Shown here one piece after another: positions 8,402 to 16,702 of a stretch of 64,000 nucleotides of DNA. The DNA lies in the NCBI RefSeq assembly GCF_030216305.1, contig NZ_JASOKT010000001.1:186001-250000 (forward strand), in the 5' to 3' direction. Origin of the DNA: Actinotignum timonense. GTDB taxonomy: Bacteria; Actinomycetota; Actinomycetes; Actinomycetales; Actinomycetaceae. The position numbers and the translations under genes are program-made. Under the pieces are notes generated by a model. That model worked only from the letters and a program-made list of their open reading frames with translations, did not search any database and was not told where the DNA came from. Positions within the stretch are counted from its first letter, which is position 1, and every line of letters begins with the position of its first letter.

Positions 8402-9373
8402 CTAGCGCTGCCGGGAATCCCAGCGGGCATAGGCGTCAATAATTTCGGCAACTAAACGGTGGCGCACCACGTCCGCCGAGCTCAGCTCCGAGAAATGGAT
8501 CCCCGGAACATCGCGCAGAATCCGCCGCACCACCTGCAATCCGGACACTTTATTCGCCCCGAGATCAACCTGGGTGATATCGCCTGTCACCACCATTTTA
8601 GAGTTGAAGCCGAGCCGGGTGAGGAACATTTTCATTTGTTCGGGTGTGGTGTTCTGCGCCTCGTCCAGAATCACGAAGGCATCGTTGAGGGTGCGCCCGC
8701 GCATATACGCCAGCGGCGCCACCTCAATGGTGCCGGCCGCCATGAGTTTCGGAATGGAATCCGCGTCGAGCATGTCATACATGGCGTCGTAAAGCGGGCG
8801 CAGGTACGGGTCGATTTTATCGGTGAGGGATCCGGGCAGAAAGCCGAGGGATTCTCCGGCTTCCACCGCCGGGCGCGTCAAAATAATACGTTTGACCTGC
8901 CCGTCATTGAGAGCCACCACCGCTTTGGCCATCGCCAAATAGGTTTTCCCGGTGCCGGCCGGCCCGATCCCGAAGGTAATATCATGGGCGTCGATGGCGT
9001 CCACGTAGGCTTTTTGCCCCAGGCTTTTCGGCCGGATCGTTTTACCGCGGTTCGATAAAATATCGGTGTGCAGCAGCGTGGTGGGATGCGCCACGCCGGC
9101 GCGCGCAATATTAACGGCACGGGCAACTGCGTCCCGGGTGAGGATTTCACCTTCGGCGACGACGTCGATTAATTCCCCAATGAGCGATTCGGCAAGATCG
9201 AGCTCCGCGGCCGGGCCCGTCAGGGTGATCCGGTGGCCGAGCACGTGAATGGTGGTGGGGGCTAGCCGTTCTTCCAAGGTTCGCAGCACGTCATCACGAT
9301 GCCCGAGCAGATGAATCATGGAAACCCGGTCCGGCACCACAATGGTGCGCTGGCTGTTTTCTGTGTGCGTCAT
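8402..9373 (-). CDS. PhoH family ATPase (PhoH-like)
   Basis: This 323-aa protein has an N-terminal region (about 10-90) and a P-loop ATPase core with Walker A GPAGTGKT (137-144) and Walker B VILDEAQN (234-241). SLGFLPGSLTDKIDPYLRP between them is the family hallmark. PhoH proteins are thought to act as RNA-associated ATPases or helicases, and linkage with ybeY suggests a role in RNA metabolism. The ATG at 9373 follows AGGACG, 6 bp after the rsmE stop. The name reflects phosphate-starvation regulation in E. coli and does not imply that here. Confidence 0.93.
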   Translation of the reverse strand: MTHTENSQRTIVVPDRVSMIHLLGHRDDVLRTLEERLAPTTIHVLGHRITLTGPAAELDLAESLIGELIDVVAEGEILTRDAVARAVNIARAGVAHPTTLLHTDILSNRGKTIRPKSLGQKAYVDAIDAHDITFGIGPAGTGKTYLAMAKAVVALNDGQVKRIILTRPAVEAGESLGFLPGSLTDKIDPYLRPLYDAMYDMLDADSIPKLMAAGTIEVAPLAYMRGRTLNDAFVILDEAQNTTPEQMKMFLTRLGFNSKMVVTGDITQVDLGANKVSGLQVVRRILRDVPGIHFSELSSADVVRHRLVAEIIDAYARWDSRQR

Positions 9374-9379
9374 TACGTC

Positions 9380-10165
9380 CTATAGTAGCGTGCCCAGCGC
9401 GCGCACGGTGGCGATACTTGCCAGGGCGTAGGCCCCAGCAGAAGCACTGCGCAGCACATGCGCGCCCAGCAGCACCGGGATGGCCCCCGCTGCCTGCAGC
9501 ATCGCCATTTCTTCCGGTGCGATTCCGCCTTCCGGGCCGATAATGACGGCCACGGGGCCGGCCACCTGCGCGGTACTCACTTTTCCGCGGGCCACCGCCT
9601 CAGCCAGGCTCAGTTCGGCTTCCTCGTGGCAGAGCAGCACAGTGCTCCCGGTAAGGGCCTGAGGTAGCTGCGCCGTCGTACTTAAGGAACGGATGCGCGG
9701 AATATAGCTGCGCCGTGATTGTTTCGCCGCGGCGCGTGCCGTCGCCTGCCAGCGCGCCCGGCCCTTCTCCTCTTTGTTTTTCCAGGAGGCGACGCAGCGG
9801 GCCGCTTCCCACGGGAGGATATCCCACACCCCGTATTCGGTGCAGGTTTCCACGGCCTGTTCGTCGCGGCCGCCCTTCGCGAGGGCCTGGACGAGGGTGA
9901 TCGGCCCGGCCGGTTTCGGTTCCGCGCTCGCTTCCTCCACGCGGGCGCGCACCTCATTTTTGGCGACGACGCTCACCGTGCAGCGGGCCCGCCGGCCCTC
10001 CCCATCGGAGATCAGGATCTCCTCCCCCACCCGGATGCGCATCACGCTAGCGTGGCGGGCTTCGTCACCGGTGAGGCTCAGTTCCTGGCCCACGCTCAGG
10101 GCGGCGCCGGCTCCGCCCCCGGGCCGGGTGGCGGGGAAATCGGCGAAGAAAAGCGGGAGCGTCAC
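9380..10165 (-). CDS. rsmE: 16S rRNA (uracil1498-N3)-methyltransferase
   Basis: This 261-aa SPOUT-fold enzyme methylates U1498 of 16S rRNA using S-adenosylmethionine. The N-terminal PUA-like part includes GDEARHASVMRIRVGEEI (33-50). The catalytic part has KQSRRSYIP (148-156) and the SAM-knot loop IGPEGGIAPEE (209-219). Its GTG start at 10165 overlaps the dnaJ TGA by 4 nt (GTGA), so translation is likely coupled. dnaJ-rsmE order is usual in actinobacteria. An exact copy of the dispersed 13-mer motif lies within it at 9667-9679. Confidence 0.95.
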   Translation of the reverse strand: MTLPLFFADFPATRPGGGAGAALSVGQELSLTGDEARHASVMRIRVGEEILISDGEGRRARCTVSVVAKNEVRARVEEASAEPKPAGPITLVQALAKGGRDEQAVETCTEYGVWDILPWEAARCVASWKNKEEKGRARWQATARAAAKQSRRSYIPRIRSLSTTAQLPQALTGSTVLLCHEEAELSLAEAVARGKVSTAQVAGPVAVIIGPEGGIAPEEMAMLQAAGAIPVLLGAHVLRSASAGAYALASIATVRALGTLL

Positions 10166-11274
10166 AGTGAACTCAACCTTTCGCGCAATTTATCGAAGAA
10201 GGATTTGCCCTGCTCGGCGAGCTGGGCGTCCTGCACGCTTTCCCCGCGTAGTTCGGCCAGTTCACGCAGGAGTTCGCGCTGGCGTTCATCCAGGTCAGTG
10301 GGTGTTTTCACCGCGACGGTGATCCGCATATCCCCGCGGCCCTTGCCGCGCAGCCGGGCCACGCCCAGGCCCTTGAGGGTGAGGACCACGCCGGAGGAGG
10401 TCCCGGCGGGAATCTCCAGCTCGCGGTCCCCATCCAGAGTGGGGATGGTGACACTGCCGCCCAGGGCCGCGAAAGTCATGGGCACCTGGACTTCGCCAAG
10501 GAGTTCATCGCCCACCCGCTGGAAAATGGGGTGTTCTTCCACCCGGATTTCCACGAAAATATCGCCGGCCGGGGCGCCGAAGGTTCCGGCGTCGCCCTGG
10601 CCGCGCAGGCGGATACGCATACCGTTCTCGATGCCGGCCGGGATGTCCACGGTGAGGGTTTTTTCTTGGCGGATGCGCCCGGTGCCGTGGCAGGGGCGGC
10701 AGGGGTCGGCGATAACGGTGCCGTGGCCTTCGCAGGTGTGGCAGGGCACCTGGGTAACCATCTGGCCGAAGAGGGAATTCGTGACCTGCTGGACCATCCC
10801 CTGGCCCTGGCAGGCCCCGCAGGTCACCGGCTGGGATCCGGCCGCGCAGCCGCTACCCGCGCAGGTGGGGCACACGGTGAAGAAGGAGTCGCTCACCTGG
10901 CGCTGGGCTCCGAAGACCACATCGGAAAGTTCAATGCTCAAACCAAGGAGGGCATCGCGCCCGCGTTCCCCGCGCGGGGCCGGGCCACCGGCGCGCATTC
11001 CCCCACCCCCGAAGAAGGTGGAGAAAATATCGTTCATATCGAAACCGAAACCGGCCGCCCCGGCTCCCCCGCCGCGCCCGCCGAGGTCATATTGGCGGCG
11101 CGAATCCGGGTTGGAGAGCACCGTATACGCTTCGTTGACTTCCTTATAGCGTTCTGCGGCTTCCGGACCGGCGTGATCCGGGTGTAATTTGCGCGAGAGG
11201 CGCAGGTACGCTTTGCGGATTTCTTCCTGGCTCGCATCGCGTTCCACCCCGAGGGTTTCGTAAAAATCAGCCAC
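10162..11274 (-). CDS. dnaJ: Chaperone protein DnaJ (DnaJ2 type)
   Basis: This 370-aa Hsp40 delivers substrates to DnaK and stimulates its ATPase. The J domain contains HPD (31-33), followed by a Gly/Phe-rich linker with FDMNDIFSTFFGGG. Four zinc motifs follow (CPTCAGSG, CGACQGQG, CHTCEGHG, CRPCHGTG), then the C-terminal substrate domains. The GTG at 11274 is taken as start because GGGAG lies just upstream and VADFYETLGV matches the family N-terminus; the longer frame to 11322 adds 16 residues with no homology. It pairs with hrcA, as the second dnaJ of actinobacteria does, while the dnaK-linked copy would be elsewhere. Confidence 0.95.
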   Translation of the reverse strand: MADFYETLGVERDASQEEIRKAYLRLSRKLHPDHAGPEAAERYKEVNEAYTVLSNPDSRRQYDLGGRGGGAGAAGFGFDMNDIFSTFFGGGGMRAGGPAPRGERGRDALLGLSIELSDVVFGAQRQVSDSFFTVCPTCAGSGCAAGSQPVTCGACQGQGMVQQVTNSLFGQMVTQVPCHTCEGHGTVIADPCRPCHGTGRIRQEKTLTVDIPAGIENGMRIRLRGQGDAGTFGAPAGDIFVEIRVEEHPIFQRVGDELLGEVQVPMTFAALGGSVTIPTLDGDRELEIPAGTSSGVVLTLKGLGVARLRGKGRGDMRITVAVKTPTDLDERQRELLRELAELRGESVQDAQLAEQGKSFFDKLRERLSSL

Positions 11275-11390
11275 ATTTCTCCCGTCTTTGTTCTTTTCTG
11301 CGCCCTGCCCGCGCGCCGGCACGCTTCACTCGCGAGTGACCGCGCCCGGTGCCGCGCACTACGCTGCGATAGTTCCGTTCCCTACCACTG

Positions 11391-11426
11391 CGACCGCCAC
11401 TACGATCACCACTACGACCGCCACTA
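11391..11426. repeat. 12-bp tandem repeat at the hrcA stop / dnaJ upstream gap
   Basis: Three 12-bp units CGACCGCCACTA, CGATCACCACTA, CGACCGCCACTA run from 11391 to 11426, flanked by partial units. The hrcA TAG stop (11424-11426) lies inside the array, so unit number changes would move the intergenic length between hrcA and dnaJ. The rest of the gap (11275-11390) shows no gene or terminator. Confidence 0.8.
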
Positions 11427-12443
11427 CGACTGCCCGGACAGAATACCGGATAGATAGTGGGCAACGGCGCGCACCGCCGCGATATTCCCGGGATAGTCCA
11501 TTCGGGTAGGGCCGACGACGCCTACCCGGGCCACTTCATGCCCGGCTACTTCGTAACTTGAAGAGACCACCGAGGTTTCACTCAGGTTTTCATGATCATT
11601 TTCCACCCCGATGGATACTGCCACATCAGTTTCCATCGCGGCGAGGAGGCGCAGCAGCACTACCTGTTCTTCCAGGGCATCCAGCACCGGGGAAATCGAG
11701 TGGAGGAAATCCACCGAGTGGCGTGAGAGATTGGCGGTGCCGGCCATCGTGAGGCGGTCCTCCGCGCCAGTATGCACCGCGGTAGTGAGCGCCGCCGCGA
11801 TATCGCGCAGAGCCGCGGCGGCTTCCGGTTCACTACGTTCGGCGATCTCCGCGAGAACGGCCACCGCGGTGGTGAGCGGCTGGCCGTTACAGCGGGTGGT
11901 AACCTCCCGGCTCACCGCATCCACATCCAGGCCCTCCAGGTGCGGGGGCACCGCGATGACGCGCTGTTCTACCCGCCCCGCGCTGGTAATAACCACGAGG
12001 AGAATACGGGTGGCGCCGAGCCAAATGAGTTCCAGGTGGCGCAGCACCGCTTTATCGAGGGCCGGGTATTGGATAACCGCGACCTGCTGGGTGAGATGGG
12101 AAAGCAGGCGGGCCGCGCGCTCCAGCACATCGTCCAGGTCCACCGCGGCGTCCAAGATTTGGCTAATGGCGCGCCGTTCCGCTCTGGAGAGCGGTTTGAC
12201 GGTGGTGAGGGAATCCACGAAAGCCCGGTAGCCCGCATCCGTGGGAATACGCCCGGCCGAGGTATGCGGGTGGGTGAGCAGCCCGGCTTCTTCCAGAACC
12301 GCCATATCGTTGCGGACGGTGGCCGGGGAAACTCCCAGCGCGTAGCGTTCCACGAGGGCCTTGGATCCCACCGGTTCGCGGGTGGTGACGTAATCGCGCA
12401 CAATCGCCTCAAGAACGCGCCCGCGCCGATCTTCTGCCGCCAC
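11424..12443 (-). CDS. hrcA: Heat-inducible transcription repressor HrcA
   Basis: This 339-aa repressor binds CIRCE operators and controls class I heat-shock genes. The N-terminal winged helix is evident (RGRVLEAIVRDYVTTREPVGSKALVER, split in two: RGRVLEAIVRDYV and TTREPVGSKALVER, residues 6-32), followed by SPATVRNDMAVLEEAGLLTHPHTSAGRIPT split around residue 60. The ATG at 12443 lies about 75 bp from a good CIRCE site at 12518-12544, as expected for autoregulation. It heads the operon running through dnaJ, rsmE, phoH, ybeY and era. Confidence 0.95.
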   Translation of the reverse strand: MAAEDRRGRVLEAIVRDYVTTREPVGSKALVERYALGVSPATVRNDMAVLEEAGLLTHPHTSAGRIPTDAGYRAFVDSLTTVKPLSRAERRAISQILDAAVDLDDVLERAARLLSHLTQQVAVIQYPALDKAVLRHLELIWLGATRILLVVITSAGRVEQRVIAVPPHLEGLDVDAVSREVTTRCNGQPLTTAVAVLAEIAERSEPEAAAALRDIAAALTTAVHTGAEDRLTMAGTANLSRHSVDFLHSISPVLDALEEQVVLLRLLAAMETDVAVSIGVENDHENLSETSVVSSSYEVAGHEVARVGVVGPTRMDYPGNIAAVRAVAHYLSGILSGQS

Positions 12444-12517
12444 CGGTATCCTTCCTCCCTGCGCCGTGGAACCACGGCGGTGCTTGTTGCCTTACCCTGA
12501 GTTACCTTGAGCCCCGC

Positions 12518-12544
12518 TCAGCACTCTATACCTTCGAGTGCTAA
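12518..12544 (-). promoter_or_regulatory. CIRCE operator (HrcA binding site)
   Basis: Read on the minus strand it is TTAGCACTC, 9 bases, GAGTGCTGA. Only one base differs from the consensus TTAGCACTC-N9-GAGTGCTAA. It lies between the divergent hrcA and DUF3097 genes, about 75 bp upstream of hrcA, and so should give HrcA control of the hrcA-dnaJ operon. It could also touch the divergent promoter. Confidence 0.93.
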
Positions 12545-12583
12545 TTCTACGCGGGGCGGCCCGGGAGCGCATACCCTTAGAGC

Positions 12584-13444
12584 GTGATGTTCTCTGCTAC
12601 CGGAATGCCTGATCGCTACGGCGACGACGTACTCGCTCGCGATCCGCACGACCACCGCCGCGCCTCCCGCCCCGTCCCGGCCGCACCCGGCCTCCTCATT
12701 GAAGACGTGGCCTCCGGCTTTGTGGGCGAAGTGCTCTCGGTGGGGAAAGTAGCCGGGCGCTGGCAAATGGAACTGGAGGGCCGCGGCGGGGTGCGCCGTT
12801 CCTTCCCGCTGGGCAAAGGCTATTGGATCGACGGCGAGCCGGTGGAGATCACCGCCCCGCGCACGGAGGCGCCGCGCGGCCGGCTCCTCACCGCCTCCGG
12901 TTCTTTTCACGTGAAAGCGCGGGCGCGCGTGGCACGCGCCTCGCGTATCTGGGTGGAAGGGAAGCACGACGCCGAACTGGTGGCCAAGATCTGGGGTGAG
13001 GATCTGGCCCTCGAAGGGGTGGTGGTCGAGGAATTACTCGGGGTGGATAATTTGGAAGCGGTGGTGCGGGAAACTGCCCCTGATGATGAGCACCGCCTGG
13101 GCGCGCTGGTGGATCACCTGGTACCCGGCTCGAAAGAATCGCGGATCGCGGCGCGGGTGGCCGGCCCGGGCGTACTGGTGCTCGGCCATCCCTATATTGA
13201 TGTGTGGCAGGCCATTAAACCCGCCGCGGTGGGTTTGCGGGCCTGGCCGGAGGTACCGCGCGGGGAAGATATTAAGGTGGGTACCCTGCGCCGGCTCGGC
13301 TGGCCGCACGAAACGGCTGAAGATATTGGCCGGGCCTGGACCCACATCCTCTCCTGCGTGCACTCCTATAAAGATATTGAGCCCGCACTGCTGGGCCGCA
13401 TGGAGGAACTCATCGATTTCGTCACCGCCGCCGGGACCAGGTAG
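12584..13444 (+). CDS. DUF3097 family protein
   Basis: This protein of up to 286 aa is recognisable as the actinobacterial DUF3097 family, from MPDRYGDDVLARD at the start to WTHILSCVHSYKDIEPALLGRMEELIDFV near the end (split: WTHILSCVHSYKDIEPALLG). A central segment, RIWVEGKHDAELVAKIWG, then EGVVVEELLGVDNLEAVV, resembles the acidic core of Toprim nucleic-acid enzymes; that similarity is my inference. The molecular role is unknown. The first start (GTG-ATG at 12584/12587) lacks a ribosome site and may be leaderless; homologous N-termini suggest ATG 12605 instead. It is divergent from hrcA, next to the CIRCE element. Confidence 0.85.
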   Translation: MMFSATGMPDRYGDDVLARDPHDHRRASRPVPAAPGLLIEDVASGFVGEVLSVGKVAGRWQMELEGRGGVRRSFPLGKGYWIDGEPVEITAPRTEAPRGRLLTASGSFHVKARARVARASRIWVEGKHDAELVAKIWGEDLALEGVVVEELLGVDNLEAVVRETAPDDEHRLGALVDHLVPGSKESRIAARVAGPGVLVLGHPYIDVWQAIKPAAVGLRAWPEVPRGEDIKVGTLRRLGWPHETAEDIGRAWTHILSCVHSYKDIEPALLGRMEELIDFVTAAGTR

Positions 13445-13564
13445 TAACTACAATCCCGAGGCCCTCAGGGTATATCCTTGCTGCGTGCGCTTATCCGGCC
13501 CCGGCCGGAGCCGCTGCCCTCGTTGTTTCGGTTCTTCTTCACCCCTATCAGGAGTTGTGATCAC

Positions 13565-14527
13565 GTGGCCCTCCAGCGCCGCTCCCTCGTGGACAAAATC
13601 GCTGTTGCGTCCCCGCGCGGCACCCTCGCCGTCGCTTCGGTTCTCGTGGGACTTGTTTCTCCCTTCATCACGCTATCGGGAGAAAACGCCACCACGATTG
13701 TGTTCTTCCGCTTCGGCTTAGCTTTCCTCGCCCTGCTGCCCATGGTGGTTCATGAATGGCGCCAGTACGGGCCGATGCGGCGCGCCGATCTGCTGCTCTA
13801 CGCGGTGTGCGGGGTGTGCTTCGGGGTGGATATGGCCCTGTGGACACCCTCCGTGCTATTGGCCGGCCCCTCGGTTTCCGCCGTGGTGGTCAATTACGTG
13901 CAGGCCCTCGCGGTACCTTTGGTCGCGTGGCTGTTCTTCCGCAACCGGGTGCCGTGGATGTTTTTCGTAGCCGCACCTTTTTCCCTCGGCGGGATTTTCT
14001 TGCTTTCCGGTATTCTCGACGGCGCAGGCGGATCTGACCTGGTACGTGGCATTATCCTCTCCGCGCTCGCGGGCCTGACCTACACCGTTTATGTAGTCCT
14101 CACCGGGCGCACTAATTCTCCACACCACCAGGGCACCGCCATGGCGATTGTGTGCCTGGTTACCACGGTGGTTTCCACCCCGCTGCTCATTGCTACTCAC
14201 GGGCCCCTCACCCTCGCGCTGTCGGCCAGTTCTTGGGGCTGGATGATTCTGATTGCGCTGTCCAGCCAGGTGCTGGGGTGGTTGTTCTGCCAGGCGAGTA
14301 TGCCGCTGGTTAACCCTTCCGTGGCCGCCACCCTTATTTTGATTCAGCCACTGAGCGCCATTGTTTTTTCCGCAGTGCTCGTAGGTGAACGACTCTCCGC
14401 CCTGCAATGGCTGGGCGCGATTATTATGCTGCTCGGAATTTTCCTTATCGGGCGGGCTCCAAAGCGCCGCTACCGGCTCGGCATCAAACGCCCCTCACTG
14501 CGCATCCGGCGTAGGCCCGTAGCGTAA
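13565..14527 (+). CDS. EamA/DMT-family membrane transporter
   Basis: This protein of about 320 aa has ten evenly spaced hydrophobic helices in two EamA halves; the first begins TLAVASVLVGLVSPFITLSG and the second has GLTYTVYVVLTG. A Pro-rich SVAATLILIQPLSAIVF stretch near the last helices is typical of drug/metabolite transporters. The GTG at 13565 is preferred because AGGAG is 10 nt upstream and the encoded VALQRRSLVDKIA precedes the first helix; an earlier start at 13478 adds 29 Arg/Pro-rich residues. The basic tail KRRYRLGIKRPSLRIRRR suggests a cytoplasmic C-terminus. The substrate is unknown; amino acids, sugars or toxic metabolites are possible. Confidence 0.85.
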   Translation: MALQRRSLVDKIAVASPRGTLAVASVLVGLVSPFITLSGENATTIVFFRFGLAFLALLPMVVHEWRQYGPMRRADLLLYAVCGVCFGVDMALWTPSVLLAGPSVSAVVVNYVQALAVPLVAWLFFRNRVPWMFFVAAPFSLGGIFLLSGILDGAGGSDLVRGIILSALAGLTYTVYVVLTGRTNSPHHQGTAMAIVCLVTTVVSTPLLIATHGPLTLALSASSWGWMILIALSSQVLGWLFCQASMPLVNPSVAATLILIQPLSAIVFSAVLVGERLSALQWLGAIIMLLGIFLIGRAPKRRYRLGIKRPSLRIRRRPVA

Positions 14528-14604
14528 AACTTCCCCGACGGACGACCTTCGCGGCACCCCTTCGATAGATTGCGACTATGGTCCCCTACCACGAAGGAGT
14601 AGCT

Positions 14605-15393
14605 ATGCGGGGTAACAATGTCACCACTTTCCCGGTTCTCGCCGATAAGAGCGTTATTGTCACGGGCGGAGCCTCCGGACTCGGGCGCGAAGCATCGATT
14701 CTTTTTGCTGAAGCCGGCGCCAAGGTCATCGTCGCTGATTACAATCTGGAAGGCGCTGAAGAAACTGTCGCTACCATCAAGAAGGCCGGTGGCGAAGCTA
14801 TTGCGGTGCGTACCGATGTTTCGGATTCCGAATCTGTCCAAAAGATGGTTGCTACCGCGGTAGAAACCTACGGGCGCTTGGATGGTGCTTTCAATAATGC
14901 CGCGGCGGCCCCCGATAATGCGCTCACCTCGGAATTCGATGAAGACTACTGGGATAAGCTCATGAAAGTCGATCTCAAGGGTGTGGCGCTGTGCATGAAG
15001 TACGAAATTAAGCAATTCCTCGCGCAAGGCGATGGAGGTGCCATCGTCAATACCGCTTCGGTTTCCGGAATTCGGCCCCAACCCTTTAACCCCGCTTATG
15101 TTTCCGCCAAGCACGGAGTGATTGGCCTAACCAAGGTGGCGGCAGTGGAGAACGGGCCACATAATATCCGCGTCAACGCTATTGCCCCGGGCGCAATTGA
15201 TACTCCCATGCTGCACGATGCACTCGAAGCCCTGGGTACGAGCGGCGAGGAATACGCACCCATGATTTCCTTGCTCAATCGTTTTGGTAGCCCGCGCGAA
15301 ATCGCGCAACCGGCCCTGTGGTTGCTTTCCGATGCAGCTTCTTACGTGACGAGCACCGTGATCGCCGTGGATGCCGGCTACACCGGGCGTTAG
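14605..15393 (+). CDS. Short-chain dehydrogenase/reductase (SDR)
   Basis: This 262-aa protein has a full classical SDR pattern: cofactor loop TGGASGLG (20-27), DYN after beta-2 (45-47), NNAAAA in place of NNAG (97-102), Ser152 in NTASVSG, and Tyr165/Lys169 in YVSAKH. It ends with DAGYTGR, like many FabG-type SDRs. The Asp at the end of beta-2 suggests NAD preference. The ATG at 14605 has a strong GAAGGAG site; the earlier ATG at 14578 lacks one. It stands alone between the DMT transporter and the convergent hemW. Substrate unknown. Confidence 0.9.
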   Translation: MRGNNVTTFPVLADKSVIVTGGASGLGREASILFAEAGAKVIVADYNLEGAEETVATIKKAGGEAIAVRTDVSDSESVQKMVATAVETYGRLDGAFNNAAAAPDNALTSEFDEDYWDKLMKVDLKGVALCMKYEIKQFLAQGDGGAIVNTASVSGIRPQPFNPAYVSAKHGVIGLTKVAAVENGPHNIRVNAIAPGAIDTPMLHDALEALGTSGEEYAPMISLLNRFGSPREIAQPALWLLSDAASYVTSTVIAVDAGYTGR

Positions 15394-15400
15394 CGCCCGG
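15383..15400 (+). terminator. Short GC hairpin at the SDR stop
   Basis: CCGGGCG and CGCCCGG pair over 7 bp around TTAG, which includes the stop codon, in the gap between the convergent SDR and hemW genes. There is no T-tract, so this is only a possible terminator. Confidence 0.4.
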
Positions 15401-15427
15401 CACGTTCAGAAATAACCAGACCCCGCG

Positions 15428-16696
15428 CTACCAGAGGGCCCGGGTCACGGTATCAGCCAGGAGCCGCCCGCGCCGGGTCAGAACAAGACGCCCGGCGCGG
15501 GCGGTTTCTGCCTCAACTAAACCGTCCCGGATCAGGCCTTCCACCACCGCGGCATCCACGCCCCGGGGAATATCAATTCCGCGGCTCATCCGGATACCGA
15601 GCATGATTTTTTCTTCGCGTTGTTCGGCCGGGCTGAGGATTTCCCGCTCCAGGGCCGGCGAAACAATGGCTGGCTGGCTCGCGGCTGGCTCGCCCGGCGC
15701 GCGGAGCGCGGCGGCGGCGTCGTCGTTCCCTATTCCGCGCGCCCAGACCCGATCCGCGTAAGCACGCGGGTGTTTGACGTTCCAGAACCGAACCCCGTTA
15801 ATATGCGAGTGCGCGCCGGGGCCGTAGCCCCACCAATTCGCATTCTCCCAGTAGTAGCAATTGTGGCGGCATTCGTGACCGGGGCGGGCCCAATTCGAAA
15901 TCTCGTACCAGCGGTAGCCGGCCGCGGAGAGGATATCGTCGGCGACCTCGTATTTATCGGCGAGCTCGTCCGGATCGGGGAGGCTAATGAGGCCGCGGCG
16001 GGCCTGCATCCCCATTTTGGTGCCCGGTTCCACCATGAGCCCGTAGGCGCTGATATGCGCGGGTTCGAGAGCGAGAGCGGCCGCGAGCGAGGTGCGCCAC
16101 TGCTCCATCGTTTCTCCGGGCGCCCCGTAAATGAGGTCGAGGGAATACTCCAGACCCAGCTCCCGGGCCCAGCCGGTCACGCGTTCGACCTGGCCGGGGC
16201 TGTGTTGGCGATCAAGGGTACGCAGCACCTCGGGCACGGCTGATTGCATCCCGAAGGAGATGCGGGTGAAACCGCCGGCCCGCAGGGTGGCGAGGGCCGC
16301 GCGGTCCACGGATTCCGGATTGCATTCCGTGGTGATTTCAGCGCCCTCGGCCAGGCCGAAAGCGCGGTCCAGCTCCGCGAGCACCGCGACGAGCTGCCCG
16401 GCATCCAGCAGGGTGGGGGTACCGCCCCCGAAGAAAACAGTGCGCAGCGCGGCGCGGTTGCTGCCGGTATCGAGGACCTCCCGCGAGAGCGCTATTTCGC
16501 GGGCGAGGGACGCCGGGAAATCATCGCGGCCTGCCCCCGGCCCGAAGCTCGGCTTGGTGTAGGTGTTGAAATCGCAATAGCCGCAGCGCACCGTGCAAAA
16601 AGGAATATGAACGTAGGCGGAAAAACCGGCGCTCACATCCGGATTCGGGAGCGCGCCGGAGGCCGGGGCCGGCTCGCCGTGCGGAAGGGACGCCAT
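15428..16696 (-). CDS. hemW: Radical SAM heme chaperone HemW
   Basis: This 422-aa protein resembles oxygen-independent coproporphyrinogen oxidase but belongs to the HemW branch that inserts heme into target proteins. The radical SAM cluster motif FCTVRCGYC gives Cys34, Cys38 and Cys41. FFGGGTPTLLDAGQL and the later GYRWYEISNWARPGHECRHN are family hallmarks. It starts 6 bp after the trmB stop and ends the lepA-trmB-hemW operon. The window also carries cytochrome bd genes, so heme handling is relevant, but there is no direct linkage. Confidence 0.92.
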   Translation of the reverse strand: MASLPHGEPAPASGALPNPDVSAGFSAYVHIPFCTVRCGYCDFNTYTKPSFGPGAGRDDFPASLAREIALSREVLDTGSNRAALRTVFFGGGTPTLLDAGQLVAVLAELDRAFGLAEGAEITTECNPESVDRAALATLRAGGFTRISFGMQSAVPEVLRTLDRQHSPGQVERVTGWARELGLEYSLDLIYGAPGETMEQWRTSLAAALALEPAHISAYGLMVEPGTKMGMQARRGLISLPDPDELADKYEVADDILSAAGYRWYEISNWARPGHECRHNCYYWENANWWGYGPGAHSHINGVRFWNVKHPRAYADRVWARGIGNDDAAAALRAPGEPAASQPAIVSPALEREILSPAEQREEKIMLGIRMSRGIDIPRGVDAAVVEGLIRDGLVEAETARAGRLVLTRRGRLLADTVTRALW

Positions 16697-16702
16697 CGGA
16701 GC

